From positions 620,001 through 684,000 of the forward strand of contig NZ_CP007028.1 in the NCBI RefSeq assembly GCF_000512735.1: DNA of 64,000 bases. The letters are read 5' to 3'. The stretch is from Thermocrinis ruber (GTDB lineage Bacteria > Aquificota > Aquificia > Aquificales > Aquificaceae). Shown piece after piece: positions 44,986 through 55,685 of this stretch; within the stretch, counting starts at the first letter, position 1, and every line of letters starts with the position of its first letter. The translations under genes and the position numbers were made by a program. The notes below the pieces were generated by a model. It was not told the DNA's origin, searched no databases, and was given only the letters and a program-made list of their open reading frames with translations.

Positions 44986-45582
44986 TCACTCTGTCTCCCT
45001 TTGCTTTTTACACTGCTCAAGTTCAAGCCTCAAGGAGAGCATCTCCCTCTCTTTTTCCAAAAGTAGCTTTTGGATTTCTATGTCCTTCTGTGCCAGTTCA
45101 AGCTCCTTTTCTTTGAGCTTTCCTTCCAATTTGTGGATCTCTTTTTCCTTCTCCTTGAGCTCCTTCCTTAGCTCTTCCACCAAAGCCTTTTCCTTTTCGC
45201 GATCTTCTAAAGCCCTCTTTAGAAGTTCTATTTCCTTCTCCTTTACCGCCAGAAGGGTGTATAGACTGGAAAGCTCATGAAAGAGTTCTTCCCTTTGTCT
45301 GTCCTTTTGCATAAGCATCTCCAAGTAGGTGGCTATCAGGCTCCCTTCAAAGCCCGCCTTTAGCTTTTCCAAGTTGGAAGAAAGATTGGCCTCTTGCTTG
45401 GCTCTTTCTTCCTCCTTCTGGGTTAAAAACTCGTACTCCTCTCTGTTTAAAAGGACATACCATATGCCGTCCTCCCCCTTTTCGCCAGGAAGCACCCCCG
45501 CCCTTATGCGGTTCTTGACGGTGTTCAGAGATACCCCTATCAAATTTGCATATTCACTTGCCTTTATTTTGACAGTATCCAT
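44986..45582 (-). CDS. MerR-like HTH protein with long coiled-coil tail
   Basis: A 198-residue protein. Residues about 5-50 (KASEYANLIGVSLNTVKNRI, then an AGVLPGEK wing) form a winged helix of the MerR/excisionase type. Residues from about 60 to the end are almost entirely charged coiled coil with heptads (VEELRKELKEKEKEIHKLEG). A polymerising or partner-binding DNA protein is plausible, as in plasmid segregation or chromosome-binding proteins. No named family can be given. GGAGGG precedes the ATG, and a TTGACA/TATCAT promoter and a 26-bp palindrome lie upstream. Confidence 0.7.
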   Translation of the reverse strand: MDTVKIKASEYANLIGVSLNTVKNRIRAGVLPGEKGEDGIWYVLLNREEYEFLTQKEEERAKQEANLSSNLEKLKAGFEGSLIATYLEMLMQKDRQREELFHELSSLYTLLAVKEKEIELLKRALEDREKEKALVEELRKELKEKEKEIHKLEGKLKEKELELAQKDIEIQKLLLEKEREMLSLRLELEQCKKQRETE

Positions 45583-45618
45583 AATACCCTCCTTTTAAAG
45601 GTTTGATACTTGATATAA

Positions 45619-45648
45619 ATGATAGCAAATTGTTGTCAGAAATGTCAA
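45619..45648 (-). promoter_or_regulatory. Promoter of the HTH/coiled-coil gene
   Basis: On the minus strand TTGACA (45648-45643) and TATCAT (45624-45619) are 18 nt apart, about 37 nt upstream of the ATG, which has a normal ribosome binding site. Confidence 0.6.
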
Positions 45649-45667
45649 GGGATGGGATGGGAGGAGT

Positions 45668-45693
45668 GTTAATATAATGGCAATTATATTAAC
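45668..45693. promoter_or_regulatory. 26-bp perfect palindrome upstream of the HTH/coiled-coil gene
   Basis: GTTAATATAAT is followed by GGCA and then its exact complement ATTATATTAAC. It is too AT-rich to terminate transcription and lies about 20 bp upstream of the promoter, as expected for a dimeric regulator site. Confidence 0.6.
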
Positions 45694-45714
45694 AACAAAG
45701 TCCTAAAAACTGCC

Positions 45715-46256
45715 TTAAAGACAGGCAACCAAGCTACCCACCAAGGGAAGCAAGAAGTTATCATCAACCCTTTTGGAAAAAAGTTCTACCAATGTGCCCG
45801 CAAGGGCTACCAAGAAAGCCTTTGGACCAAGGAAGGGAAAAAGAACCAAGCTTGTGCTAACAAAGAAAGCCAAAGCACCCTCTAGGCTCTTGTTTCCTAT
45901 CTTCGTTTTTCCAAAGTGGTAGCCCACCATACCCGCAAAGCCGTCTCCCACTGCGGTAATTACCACGCCCACCGCACTGCATTCTTTTGGGAAGAAAATA
46001 AAGCTCAAAAATACGCCCAAGTTTAGCCAGAGGGCTTGAATGGATGGCTTTTCAAGGTTCTTTTCCCTCTCAAAGTAATAAATTAGATCGTATATGGACT
46101 TTAGTCGGTCTCTGCCTAACTTAAAAACCAGCGAAAGATTTAAAAGGATCACTAAAAGGCACAATAGTAAAAGCAAAGGCTTTGGAAGTAAAACAAGTGG
46201 CAAAAGCCACAGGAGGATGGAAAATACATGAAATAGCTTTCTTCTTAGTTCTACGT

Positions 46257-46260
<4 letters not shown>
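45715..46260 (-). CDS. Diacylglycerol/polyprenol kinase-type (SEC59/DGK1/VTE5) membrane protein
   Basis: A 181-residue membrane protein with about six hydrophobic segments. The N-terminus [16 protein letters not shown], the central [20 protein letters not shown] and SLEGALAFF match the CTP-dependent lipid kinase family related to phosphatidate cytidylyltransferases. It probably phosphorylates a lipid alcohol such as phytol, dolichol or diacylglycerol. The ATG at 46260 overlaps the guaA stop as ATGA. Confidence 0.75.
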
Positions 46261-49064
<2,804 letters not shown>

Positions 49065-49065
49065 C

Positions 49066-49152
49066 TCATCCACAGCAATCCCTACTTCCCCTTCTTTTAA
49101 ACCAAAAATAGAAAACCACTAGCCCGAGGGTAACTATCAAAGCATACTCCAT
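49066..49152 (-). CDS. 28-residue FeoB-associated-like Cys-ended membrane peptide
   Basis: A 28-codon ORF reads MEYALIVTLGLVVFYFW, then KRRGSRDCCG and TGA. It has one membrane helix, a basic anchor and a double cysteine at the C-terminus, the plan of the short FeoB-associated cysteine-rich membrane proteins. It lies on the feo strand 33 nt beyond the DUF996 gene. No clear ribosome binding site is seen, so expression is uncertain. Confidence 0.5.
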   Translation of the reverse strand: MEYALIVTLGLVVFYFWFKRRGSRDCCG

Positions 49153-49185
49153 AATCTTTAAACAATAATCCTACCTCATCCTATC

Positions 49186-49500
49186 TTATGCGCCCTGGAC
49201 TTCCACCTCCTTTGGTGCTGTAAAGAATGCTACTGCAAGTACTATATAACCCACGATTATCAGCAAAATACCCAATCCAAAAAGTATTGTTGTAATTGCA
49301 CCTATAAACATTAAAAGCCCTGCAATCTTAAAGAGATTATGAGCTGTTGCTTGGGCAAGGATTTCGTATGCTTTTTTCTGTAAGTAGAAACCAAACACAA
49401 AAATGGCATATGCAACCATAATAGCAATTAGGGCCACTGTAATAACAATTAAAGCTCCAAAGCCTAACTCTGAGTCTGTCGTTAAGTTAAATAACAACAT
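49186..49500 (-). CDS. DUF996 membrane protein, C-terminal part after in-frame amber codon
   Basis: A 104-residue stretch with three membrane segments (LIVITVALIAIMVAYAIFV, LFKIAGLLMFIGAITTILF, IVGYIVLAVAFFTAP). It is in the same frame as the ORF at 49507-49803 and separated from it by one TAG and two sense codons. Together they match one DUF996 protein. The ATG at 49500 has no Shine-Dalgarno site, so reinitiation, readthrough or a broken gene are all possible. Confidence 0.6.
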   Translation of the reverse strand: MLLFNLTTDSELGFGALIVITVALIAIMVAYAIFVFGFYLQKKAYEILAQATAHNLFKIAGLLMFIGAITTILFGLGILLIIVGYIVLAVAFFTAPKEVEVQGA

Positions 49501-49506
49501 TTTTGC

Positions 49507-49803
49507 CTATAGCCCAAAGGGGAAAGCTATTACCATTGTAAGGGCAAAAGGAGCAAAAGCTATTACCATACCAGCTATGTTTAAAACGAAACCTATCAAA
49601 GCTTTTTGAAAAATACTCGGCTTTCCTAGTATATTGCTCAGCTGGTACATGCCGATGAGCCATAGAACAGCCCCCACAATGCCAAAAAGAATCCCTACCC
49701 CCGTCATCCAACCTAACAGTATCAAAATAGAACCAATACCACCGAGCATTTTCTGGGTGGATATATTCACCCTGCGAGTGGGCAAGTTGCTTTGTTCTAT
49801 CAT
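49507..49803 (-). CDS. DUF996 membrane protein, N-terminal part ending at in-frame amber codon
   Basis: A 98-residue stretch beginning with a hydrophilic tail, then TQKMLGGIGSILILLGW, the usual start of DUF996 proteins. A GMYQLSNILGKPSIFQKALIGF segment follows; the frame ends at TAG (49509-49507). DUF996 is a membrane family of unknown function found in archaea and thermophiles. It lies 19 nt after feoB on the same strand, with a GGAGAGGGAG purine-rich site before the ATG at 49803. Confidence 0.6.
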   Translation of the reverse strand: MIEQSNLPTRRVNISTQKMLGGIGSILILLGWMTGVGILFGIVGAVLWLIGMYQLSNILGKPSIFQKALIGFVLNIAGMVIAFAPFALTMVIAFPFGL

Positions 49804-49822
49804 GATTCACTCCCTCTCCACT

Positions 49823-51823
49823 CTAACCTACTAAAAGGCTCATTAATCTATAAGCAATAACCCCCGAGACCCATGCCACCGCAAGGCTGTATGCTAAGAA
49901 CAGCAGGGCAAACTTCGTGCCCCCCTCCTTTTGCAAAACTGCCACCGTGCCTAAGCAGGAGGTGTACAAGAGTATAAAGACCATAAAGGCAAGGGCTTGG
50001 GCTGGGTTCATGGAGTTTTTAATGGCAGACTTTAGTTGAGAATGCTCCTCCTTCACCTCAAGGGCTTTTGGCATAGGGCTCAAAAGGTTAAGAACCGATT
50101 CTTTAAGGGCATTGACAAAGGCTACTCCTTGCTCCTGCAGTGCCTTTCTGGGTTCAAACTCTTCCTTCTTGCCTTCCTCCACCGAGTAGATCACTGCCAT
50201 AGAGCTAAGGACTATCTCTCTGGCAAGAAAGGCGGGGATAAGGGATGTGGTAATCTGCCAATCTTCAAGCCCCATTGGTTTGAATATGGGCACCAACGCC
50301 CTGCCCACATAACCCGCAAAACTATCCTTTGGATTGGAAACGCCCGGGGGTAAATTTAGCATAGCCCAAAGGATCACAGAAACCGCAAATATTAGGGTTC
50401 CAGCCCTGTATATGAAATGTTTCACATGTGCCCAGGTGATCCTAAGCACCAGCTTTAGGGCGGGCAAACGGTAGGGTGGTAGCTCCAAGATCATATGGTG
50501 CAAAGAGCCTCTATAAACCAGCTTTTGAAGGAAAAAGGAGGTTAAAAAGGCAACCAGAACGCCAAAAAGATAGAGCAGAAAAATCACAAGGGCGGGATTT
50601 GGAAAAAAGAGAACCGCAAAGAAGGAAAAAACCACAAGCCTTGCGGGACAGCTCATAAAGGGGACCATTGCAAGAACCAAGAGTTTGTCCCTCTTTGTCT
50701 CCATAACCCTTGACGCCATTATAGCTGGCACATTACAACCAAAGCCCAAAAGGAGGGGAATAAAACTGGTACCATGCAGTCCAAGCCTATGCATCAAGCC
50801 ATCCATCAAAAAGGCAACCCTTGGCAGATATCCAGAAAACTCAAGCAGGGAAAGGATAAAAAGAATGCTTGCGATCAGGGGTAAAAAGGTAAGCACAAAG
50901 CCCACACCACCTACAACCGCCTCGGATAAAAACCTTGAAAGCAAAGATTCGCCCAAAATATAAACTATCAAAGGAGAGATAAAGTTATTCATAAAACCGT
51001 CCAGCCACTCCATCCAAGGGGCAGAAAAGTCAAAAGCTATTTTGAACATAAGAAACATCAAAAACAAAAAGAAAAACAGACCAAAAATTGGATGCAAAAG
51101 GAGTTTATCTAAACTGTCCGTCAGCTCAAAGGCACCCTGATTTACCTTTTTCACCACCTTGTAGAACAAGCCATGGGCAAAGGCAAATCTCTCATCCTTC
51201 AAAAGTTTGTCAAAATCCTCTCCGTAAAGTTCTTGGGCTTTTTTGATCTTTTCAAACTTGGTATTTCCCTCCACCTTGGAAAGGTACTCTTCTAAAGTTT
51301 GGGAGTACCTCAAGGAAAAGGGCTTTATCTTTTGCTCGTAATTTTGGACTATTGCCTCCAAAAGTTCCCTTTTTCCCTCTCCAGTCCTGCCGTTGGTTTG
51401 GACTACCTTTATTCCCAAAAGTTCAGAAAGCTTTTCCTTATCCACCTCTATGCCGAGTCTTCGGGCTTCGTCCACCATGTTTAAAGCAATCACGGTAGGC
51501 AATTCCATCTCCAGTAGTTCTGCGGTTAGTAGGAGGTCCCTTTCCATGTTGGGAGTTTCCAGCACATTTACCACCACATCGGGCTTTTGGCTCAAAAGGT
51601 AGTCCCTTGCCACCTGCTCCGCCTCGGAAAAGGGCTCAAGGCTGTAAATGCCGGGCAAATCCACCAAGTAAATCTCATAGCCCTTGTAAAAGGCTTTGCC
51701 TTCCTTTTTTTCTACGGTGGTGCCCGCCCAGTTGCCTACACGTAGGGTGGTTCCTGCAATGTGATTGAGAAGGCTCGTTTTACCTACATTAGGATTTCCT
51801 ACAAGGGCTACGTTGATCCTCAT
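49823..51823 (-). CDS. feoB: Ferrous iron transport protein B
   Basis: A 666-residue Fe2+ transporter. The cytosolic G domain has GNPNVGKTSLLNHI at residues about 8-21, VDLPGIYSLEP, and NMVD. From about residue 250 the membrane part has two Gate domains, with conserved cysteines in LLGFGCNVPAIMASRV and FMSCPARLVVF and the ILLYTSCLGTVAVLQKE end. It imports ferrous iron driven or gated by GTP. Its ATG overlaps feoA as ATGA. Confidence 0.96.
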   Translation of the reverse strand: MRINVALVGNPNVGKTSLLNHIAGTTLRVGNWAGTTVEKKEGKAFYKGYEIYLVDLPGIYSLEPFSEAEQVARDYLLSQKPDVVVNVLETPNMERDLLLTAELLEMELPTVIALNMVDEARRLGIEVDKEKLSELLGIKVVQTNGRTGEGKRELLEAIVQNYEQKIKPFSLRYSQTLEEYLSKVEGNTKFEKIKKAQELYGEDFDKLLKDERFAFAHGLFYKVVKKVNQGAFELTDSLDKLLLHPIFGLFFFLFLMFLMFKIAFDFSAPWMEWLDGFMNNFISPLIVYILGESLLSRFLSEAVVGGVGFVLTFLPLIASILFILSLLEFSGYLPRVAFLMDGLMHRLGLHGTSFIPLLLGFGCNVPAIMASRVMETKRDKLLVLAMVPFMSCPARLVVFSFFAVLFFPNPALVIFLLYLFGVLVAFLTSFFLQKLVYRGSLHHMILELPPYRLPALKLVLRITWAHVKHFIYRAGTLIFAVSVILWAMLNLPPGVSNPKDSFAGYVGRALVPIFKPMGLEDWQITTSLIPAFLAREIVLSSMAVIYSVEEGKKEEFEPRKALQEQGVAFVNALKESVLNLLSPMPKALEVKEEHSQLKSAIKNSMNPAQALAFMVFILLYTSCLGTVAVLQKEGGTKFALLFLAYSLAVAWVSGVIAYRLMSLLVG

Positions 51824-52029
51824 TGAACCTTTATCTTTTGTGCCAAGCTCTTACTGATGGCTATCTTAGAGTGGTCTACTTTGACCACTATGCTCCTACC
51901 AAGCTTCTGCACCACTTCCAATACCTTACCCTTCCTTATGCCCATAGCCTGAAGCTTTCTTAGGCTATCCTCCTTTCCTTCAATGTCCAAAACCTTAACC
52001 TTCTTGCCTACTTCTACCTTTTCCAGCAC
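51820..52029 (-). CDS. feoA: Ferrous iron transport protein A
   Basis: A 69-residue SH3-like FeoA protein (LRKLQAMGIRKGKVLEVVQK, SIVVKVDHSKIAISKSLAQKI). It assists FeoB at the inner membrane. The start is GTG 52029 with AGGAGGTG 6 nt before it. The promoter lies directly upstream and contains a 14-bp palindrome. Confidence 0.92.
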   Translation of the reverse strand: MLEKVEVGKKVKVLDIEGKEDSLRKLQAMGIRKGKVLEVVQKLGRSIVVKVDHSKIAISKSLAQKIKVQ

Positions 52030-52047
52030 GATTTCACCTCCTGAAGG

Positions 52048-52061
52048 TATTAATATTAATA
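52048..52061. promoter_or_regulatory. 14-bp palindrome in the feo promoter (candidate operator)
   Basis: TATTAATATTAATA is a perfect palindrome. It overlaps the -10 region and lies about 20 nt before the feoA start. Fur- or DtxR-type iron regulators bind AT-rich palindromes at such places, but the regulator here is unknown. Confidence 0.45.
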
Positions 52062-52085
52062 TACAATCTCAAAAATTTTCGTCAA
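52058..52085 (-). promoter_or_regulatory. Promoter of the feo operon
   Basis: On the minus strand TTGACG (52085-52080) and TATATT (52063-52058) are 16 nt apart. It reads into feoA and lies between feoA and the 3' end of bioW. Confidence 0.55.
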
Positions 52086-52100
52086 CGGATATTCACCGTG

Positions 52101-52832
52101 TTACAACGCCTCCACCAACACCGCCTTTCTCTCAAGACAGTTTATTATTTCCTCCACCCTATCCCTCTCCACAAAATACACCCTTCCGCCCAGTGGGTTA
52201 TTGGGCTCTTTTAGAGGTTTAATCCTCACATAGCCTAAGTTCTTGCTTGCCACGTACCCGGTGGTGTAATCGGGATCATCGCTCCAGCAGAGCTCTGCAA
52301 GAACTCCACAGTACACATTCTTTGTGGCAAGGGCTAAGGCGTCCAGGAGCCTATGTAAATACTGTCTTTTTATTCCCCTCTTCAAAAGGGCAAGCTTTAT
52401 TGCTTTTCTGTCCTTCCAATCAACCCTAACGGTGCGTATTCCTCTCTCTTGGTCTGGCTCAAGTCTTTCCCCAGTTTTGACATCCATAAGAACTGCACCC
52501 CTCATGTTCCCACCCTTTGGGTTTGGACCCTTTTCCAAAAGTTCTATCGCCTTTTTGGCTAAATCTTTTCTTATACCCGCCTCCTCCAACTTCTTCACCG
52601 CAAAGTCCCGAGCAGACTGAACGCTGTCAAAGTCGTAGCTGTATATAGTCAGAGCCTTGGGAATCAGGTATATTTCCTCCAGCTTTTCTAGAGTTATAAC
52701 CATCTTGTCATAATCTTTTGGTCTTTTTAGTAGTTCCTTTACCACCCTCTCCACCTGCCCTTCATCCACTATCCTCTCTGCTCCGGATACATGGAGACCC
52801 TTTAGTTCCGCCCGCATACGCACGCTGATCAT
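52101..52832 (-). CDS. bioW: 6-carboxyhexanoate-CoA ligase (pimeloyl-CoA synthetase)
   Basis: A 243-residue BioW. The N-terminus ISVRMRAELKGLHVSGAERI, the central NMRGAVLMD and RLEPDQERGIRTVRVDW, and ELCWSDDPDYTTGYVA match the family. It activates pimelate to pimeloyl-CoA for biotin synthesis. The TTG at 52853 would lengthen the N-terminus beyond the family; the ATG at 52832 overlaps the lapA stop as ATGA and is chosen. Confidence 0.92.
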   Translation of the reverse strand: MISVRMRAELKGLHVSGAERIVDEGQVERVVKELLKRPKDYDKMVITLEKLEEIYLIPKALTIYSYDFDSVQSARDFAVKKLEEAGIRKDLAKKAIELLEKGPNPKGGNMRGAVLMDVKTGERLEPDQERGIRTVRVDWKDRKAIKLALLKRGIKRQYLHRLLDALALATKNVYCGVLAELCWSDDPDYTTGYVASKNLGYVRIKPLKEPNNPLGGRVYFVERDRVEEIINCLERKAVLVEAL

Positions 52833-53053
52833 CTCTTTAAACTTGTGAGCCAAGCTATCAAATACCCAAGCAAAAAGCCCAAAAAGAGCGCCCCAATCAC
52901 CAGAAATCCAAGTGGCATGGGAGGTATGCGGTAGTATTCTCCGTTAAACTCTGGAGTTAGCACCAACTCTACCGGAGTTTTGTTTAAGTAGACCACATAG
53001 CCAAAGGCCAAAAGCAAAAGTAAAAGTAAAGAAAAGTATATAAACATCTTCAT
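52829..53053 (-). CDS. LapA/DUF1049 small membrane protein
   Basis: A 74-residue protein with two membrane helices (FIYFSLLLLLLLAFGYVVYL and LGFLVIGALFLGFLLGYLIAW) around a short beta-like loop with NKTPVELVL, the DUF1049/LapA pattern. In E. coli LapA takes part in regulating LPS assembly. It overlaps argH and bioW by 4 nt each, so argH-lapA-bioW form one operon. Confidence 0.82.
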   Translation of the reverse strand: MKMFIYFSLLLLLLLAFGYVVYLNKTPVELVLTPEFNGEYYRIPPMPLGFLVIGALFLGFLLGYLIAWLTSLKR

Positions 53054-54423
53054 AGTCCTTCCTCCCTCTTCGCAACCTCTAATTGCAAAAGCACCTGCTC
53101 TTTTGCAGTACCACCGTAGCTCTTCCTTCTGTCTGCTACCTTTTCGGGCTTTAGCAGGCTCAGGGCATCCTCCTCAAAAAGCTCCGAGAAAGCTTTTAGC
53201 TCTTCCAAGCTAACTTCTTCCAAGCTTTTCCCTTTTTCCAAAAGCTGTGCCACCAGGCTACCCACCACCTTGTGGGCTTGTCTAAAGGGCATACCTTTTA
53301 AAACTAAATAGTTTGCCAGGTCTGTAGCCAAGGCAAAGTTTCCCGCTGAAGAGTAAGTCTTTTCTGAGTTTATACTCAGCCCTTCCAATAGGGGCTTTAG
53401 GACCACTAGAATGCTTTTAAGGGTGTCCAAGCTGTCAAAGAGGGGCTCCTTGTCTTCTTGGAGGTCCCTGTTGTAGGCGTAAGGCAGTCCCTTCAAGACG
53501 GTCAAAAGGGCAAAAAGGTTGCCATAGAGCCTTCCTGTCTTTCCTCTTATGAGTTCCAATACATCGGGGTTCTTCTTCTGAGGCATTATGGAACTTCCTG
53601 TGCAGAACCTATCGGGTAGAGAAACAAAACCGAACTCCTCAGAGGACCAAAGGATCAGGTCCTCAGACAGCCTTGAAAGATGCATACCGCAAACCGCACA
53701 GGCATACAAAACCTCAAGGATAAAGTCTCTCTCCGCCACCGCATAAAGGGAGTTTCTTGTTAGGGACCTAAAGCCAAGCTCTCGGGCTAAAAAGAACCGG
53801 TCTATGGGAAAATCCACACCCGCGGACGCACCGCTACCCAAGGGCAAGCTGTCCGCCAACCTGTAGGCGTGGGCAAAGCGCATGGCATCCACCAGCAGAG
53901 CTTCCCTGTAAGCTAAAAAGTAGTGAGCAAGCCTTATAGGCTGAGCCCTTTGAAGATGGGTGTAAGAGACCACTATCACATCCACCGTTCTATCTGCCAA
54001 GAGCACCAAGGTTCTTCTTAGCTCCCTCAAGCCTTCCAATATCTTTAGTAGTTCTTCTTTTATAAATAGCCTCTCGTCCGTTACTACTTGGTCGTTGCGG
54101 GACCTTGCGGTGTGAATTTTGCCACCTACCTCCCCCACCTTTTCTATTAGCCTCCTTTCTATGTTCATATGCACATCTTCCCAAGCTTTGGAAAACTCCA
54201 TTCTGTTTTCCTTTAATTCCTGCTCTATCTCCTCAAGTCCCTTTCTTAAGAGCTTCTCTTCTTCCTCTGAGACAATACCTGCCATTCTAAGAGCCTTCAA
54301 GTGGGCAAGATTTTGCCGTATATCCTGTAAGGCAAGCCGTTGGTCAAAGCTAACAGACTGGGTAAATTCCTCCACAAGTTCGTCAGTTTTTTCCCTAAAG
54401 CGTCCTTCCCAAGGTTTTTGCAT
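53050..54423 (-). CDS. argH: Argininosuccinate lyase
   Basis: A 457-residue enzyme. KPWEGRFREKTDELVEEFTQS starts the protein, ARSRNDQVVTDERL lies near residue 112, the second catalytic His is in SYTHLQRAQPI near residue 155, and the fumarase-superfamily signature GSSIMPQKKNPD is near residue 276. It makes arginine and fumarate. The ATG at 54423 lies 8 nt after a minus-strand TAAAAT shared with the divergent pncB promoter. Confidence 0.96.
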   Translation of the reverse strand: MQKPWEGRFREKTDELVEEFTQSVSFDQRLALQDIRQNLAHLKALRMAGIVSEEEEKLLRKGLEEIEQELKENRMEFSKAWEDVHMNIERRLIEKVGEVGGKIHTARSRNDQVVTDERLFIKEELLKILEGLRELRRTLVLLADRTVDVIVVSYTHLQRAQPIRLAHYFLAYREALLVDAMRFAHAYRLADSLPLGSGASAGVDFPIDRFFLARELGFRSLTRNSLYAVAERDFILEVLYACAVCGMHLSRLSEDLILWSSEEFGFVSLPDRFCTGSSIMPQKKNPDVLELIRGKTGRLYGNLFALLTVLKGLPYAYNRDLQEDKEPLFDSLDTLKSILVVLKPLLEGLSINSEKTYSSAGNFALATDLANYLVLKGMPFRQAHKVVGSLVAQLLEKGKSLEEVSLEELKAFSELFEEDALSLLKPEKVADRRKSYGGTAKEQVLLQLEVAKREEGL

Positions 54424-54427
54424 AACC

Positions 54428-54437
54428 TATAATTTTA
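54428..54437. promoter_or_regulatory. Bidirectional -10 core for pncB and argH
   Basis: TATAATTTTA holds plus-strand TATAAT (54428-54433, 7 nt before the pncB ATG) and minus-strand TAAAAT (54437-54432, 8 nt before the argH ATG). The two start codons are 18 bp apart. Both mRNAs should be leaderless. Confidence 0.6.
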
Positions 54438-54440
54438 AAC

Positions 54441-55685
54441 ATGGAAAGCACTGCCCTAATTACAGACCTTTATGAGCTAACCATGACCCAAAGCTACTTG
54501 GAGCACGGAAAGACCGGGAAGGCTGTCTTTAGCCTATTCGTCAGGAGACTTCCGGAGAACAGAAATTTTTTAGTTGCCTGCGGGCTTGAAACACTGATGA
54601 AGAGTTTAGAAAACTTCAAATTTGGAGACAGGGAACTGAAATACCTAAAGAGTTTAGGTATATTCAAAGATTGGTTCTTGGACTATCTGAGGGAGCTGGA
54701 GCTGGACTTGGAATTTTACGCCTTGGAGGAGGGAACTATCTTCTTTCAAAACGAGCCCATCCTTCAGGTGGAGGGCTCCCTGCCAAAGGCTCAGCTCATA
54801 GAAACCTTAGTTATAAACCTAATACACTTTGAAACCTTAATTGCATCCAAAGCGGTAAGAAATTACATTGCCGCAAAGGGTAAAACTTTGGTGGATTTCG
54901 GGTTAAGAAGGGCACACTCTCCCATGGCTGGGCTACTTTCTGCAAGGGCATGCTACATAGGAGGTTTTAACGGCACCTCCAACCTTCAGGCGGGAATGTT
55001 ATATGGCATACCCGTCTTTGGCACCATGGCACACTCTTACATAATGGTCTTTGATCAAGAAGAGGAAGCCTTCAGGGCTTTTGCAAAGAGCTTTCCAGAC
55101 AGGGTCTTTTTGTTGATAGACACCTACAACACTGTGGAAGGGGCAAAAAAGGCTTTAAAGCTTCTGAAGGAAGGTATAAAGGTCTTGGGTGTAAGAATAG
55201 ACAGCGGAGACATTCCGGAGCTTTGCAGAGAAGTAAGAAGGATCTTTGATCAGGAGGGCTTTAAGGATGTGAAAATTTTGGTCAGCGGAGGAGTGGATGA
55301 ATACGATATAGAAAGATGGGTCTCCGAGGGTGTGCCCATAGACGCCTTTGGCGTTGGGACAAAGCTCTTGACCTCTGCAGATGCACCTTACCTGGACATA
55401 GCGTACAAGCTCGTGGAGTATGAGGGAAAGCCCAAATTCAAAGAGAGCCCTGGCAAGAAGACCTTTCCATACAAAAGGCAGGTTTGGAGGTTTTTGAAGG
55501 ATGGAAAGTTTGATTACGATAAGGTCAGCAGGTTTCAAGAGGGTGGCTTGGTGAAAAGGGTAAGCTTTCCCCTGCCGAGCCTTAAGGAGATAAGGGAAAG
55601 GGTCTTAGAACAGATAAACCAGCTTCCGGAAGAGCTGAAAAGCTTAAGAAAGAAGGTAGAGTATAGGGTAGAAGTGGATGAATGA
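54441..55685 (+). CDS. pncB: Nicotinate phosphoribosyltransferase
   Basis: A 414-residue NAPRTase. DLYELTMTQSYLEHGKTGKAVFS starts the protein, VDFGLRRAHSPMAGLLSARA lies near residue 152, GTMAHSYIMVF near residue 194, and VRIDSGDIPEL near residue 250. It feeds nicotinate into NAD synthesis. The ATG at 54441 has no Shine-Dalgarno site. The stop overlaps acpS as ATGA. Confidence 0.94.
   Translation: MESTALITDLYELTMTQSYLEHGKTGKAVFSLFVRRLPENRNFLVACGLETLMKSLENFKFGDRELKYLKSLGIFKDWFLDYLRELELDLEFYALEEGTIFFQNEPILQVEGSLPKAQLIETLVINLIHFETLIASKAVRNYIAAKGKTLVDFGLRRAHSPMAGLLSARACYIGGFNGTSNLQAGMLYGIPVFGTMAHSYIMVFDQEEEAFRAFAKSFPDRVFLLIDTYNTVEGAKKALKLLKEGIKVLGVRIDSGDIPELCREVRRIFDQEGFKDVKILVSGGVDEYDIERWVSEGVPIDAFGVGTKLLTSADAPYLDIAYKLVEYEGKPKFKESPGKKTFPYKRQVWRFLKDGKFDYDKVSRFQEGGLVKRVSFPLPSLKEIRERVLEQINQLPEELKSLRKKVEYRVEVDE

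Noticed and set aside
49507-49509. TAG in the DUF996 gene read as pyrrolysine
   Set aside because: No pylT or pyl genes are seen and the lineage is not known for pyrrolysine, so readthrough, reinitiation or mutation are simpler.
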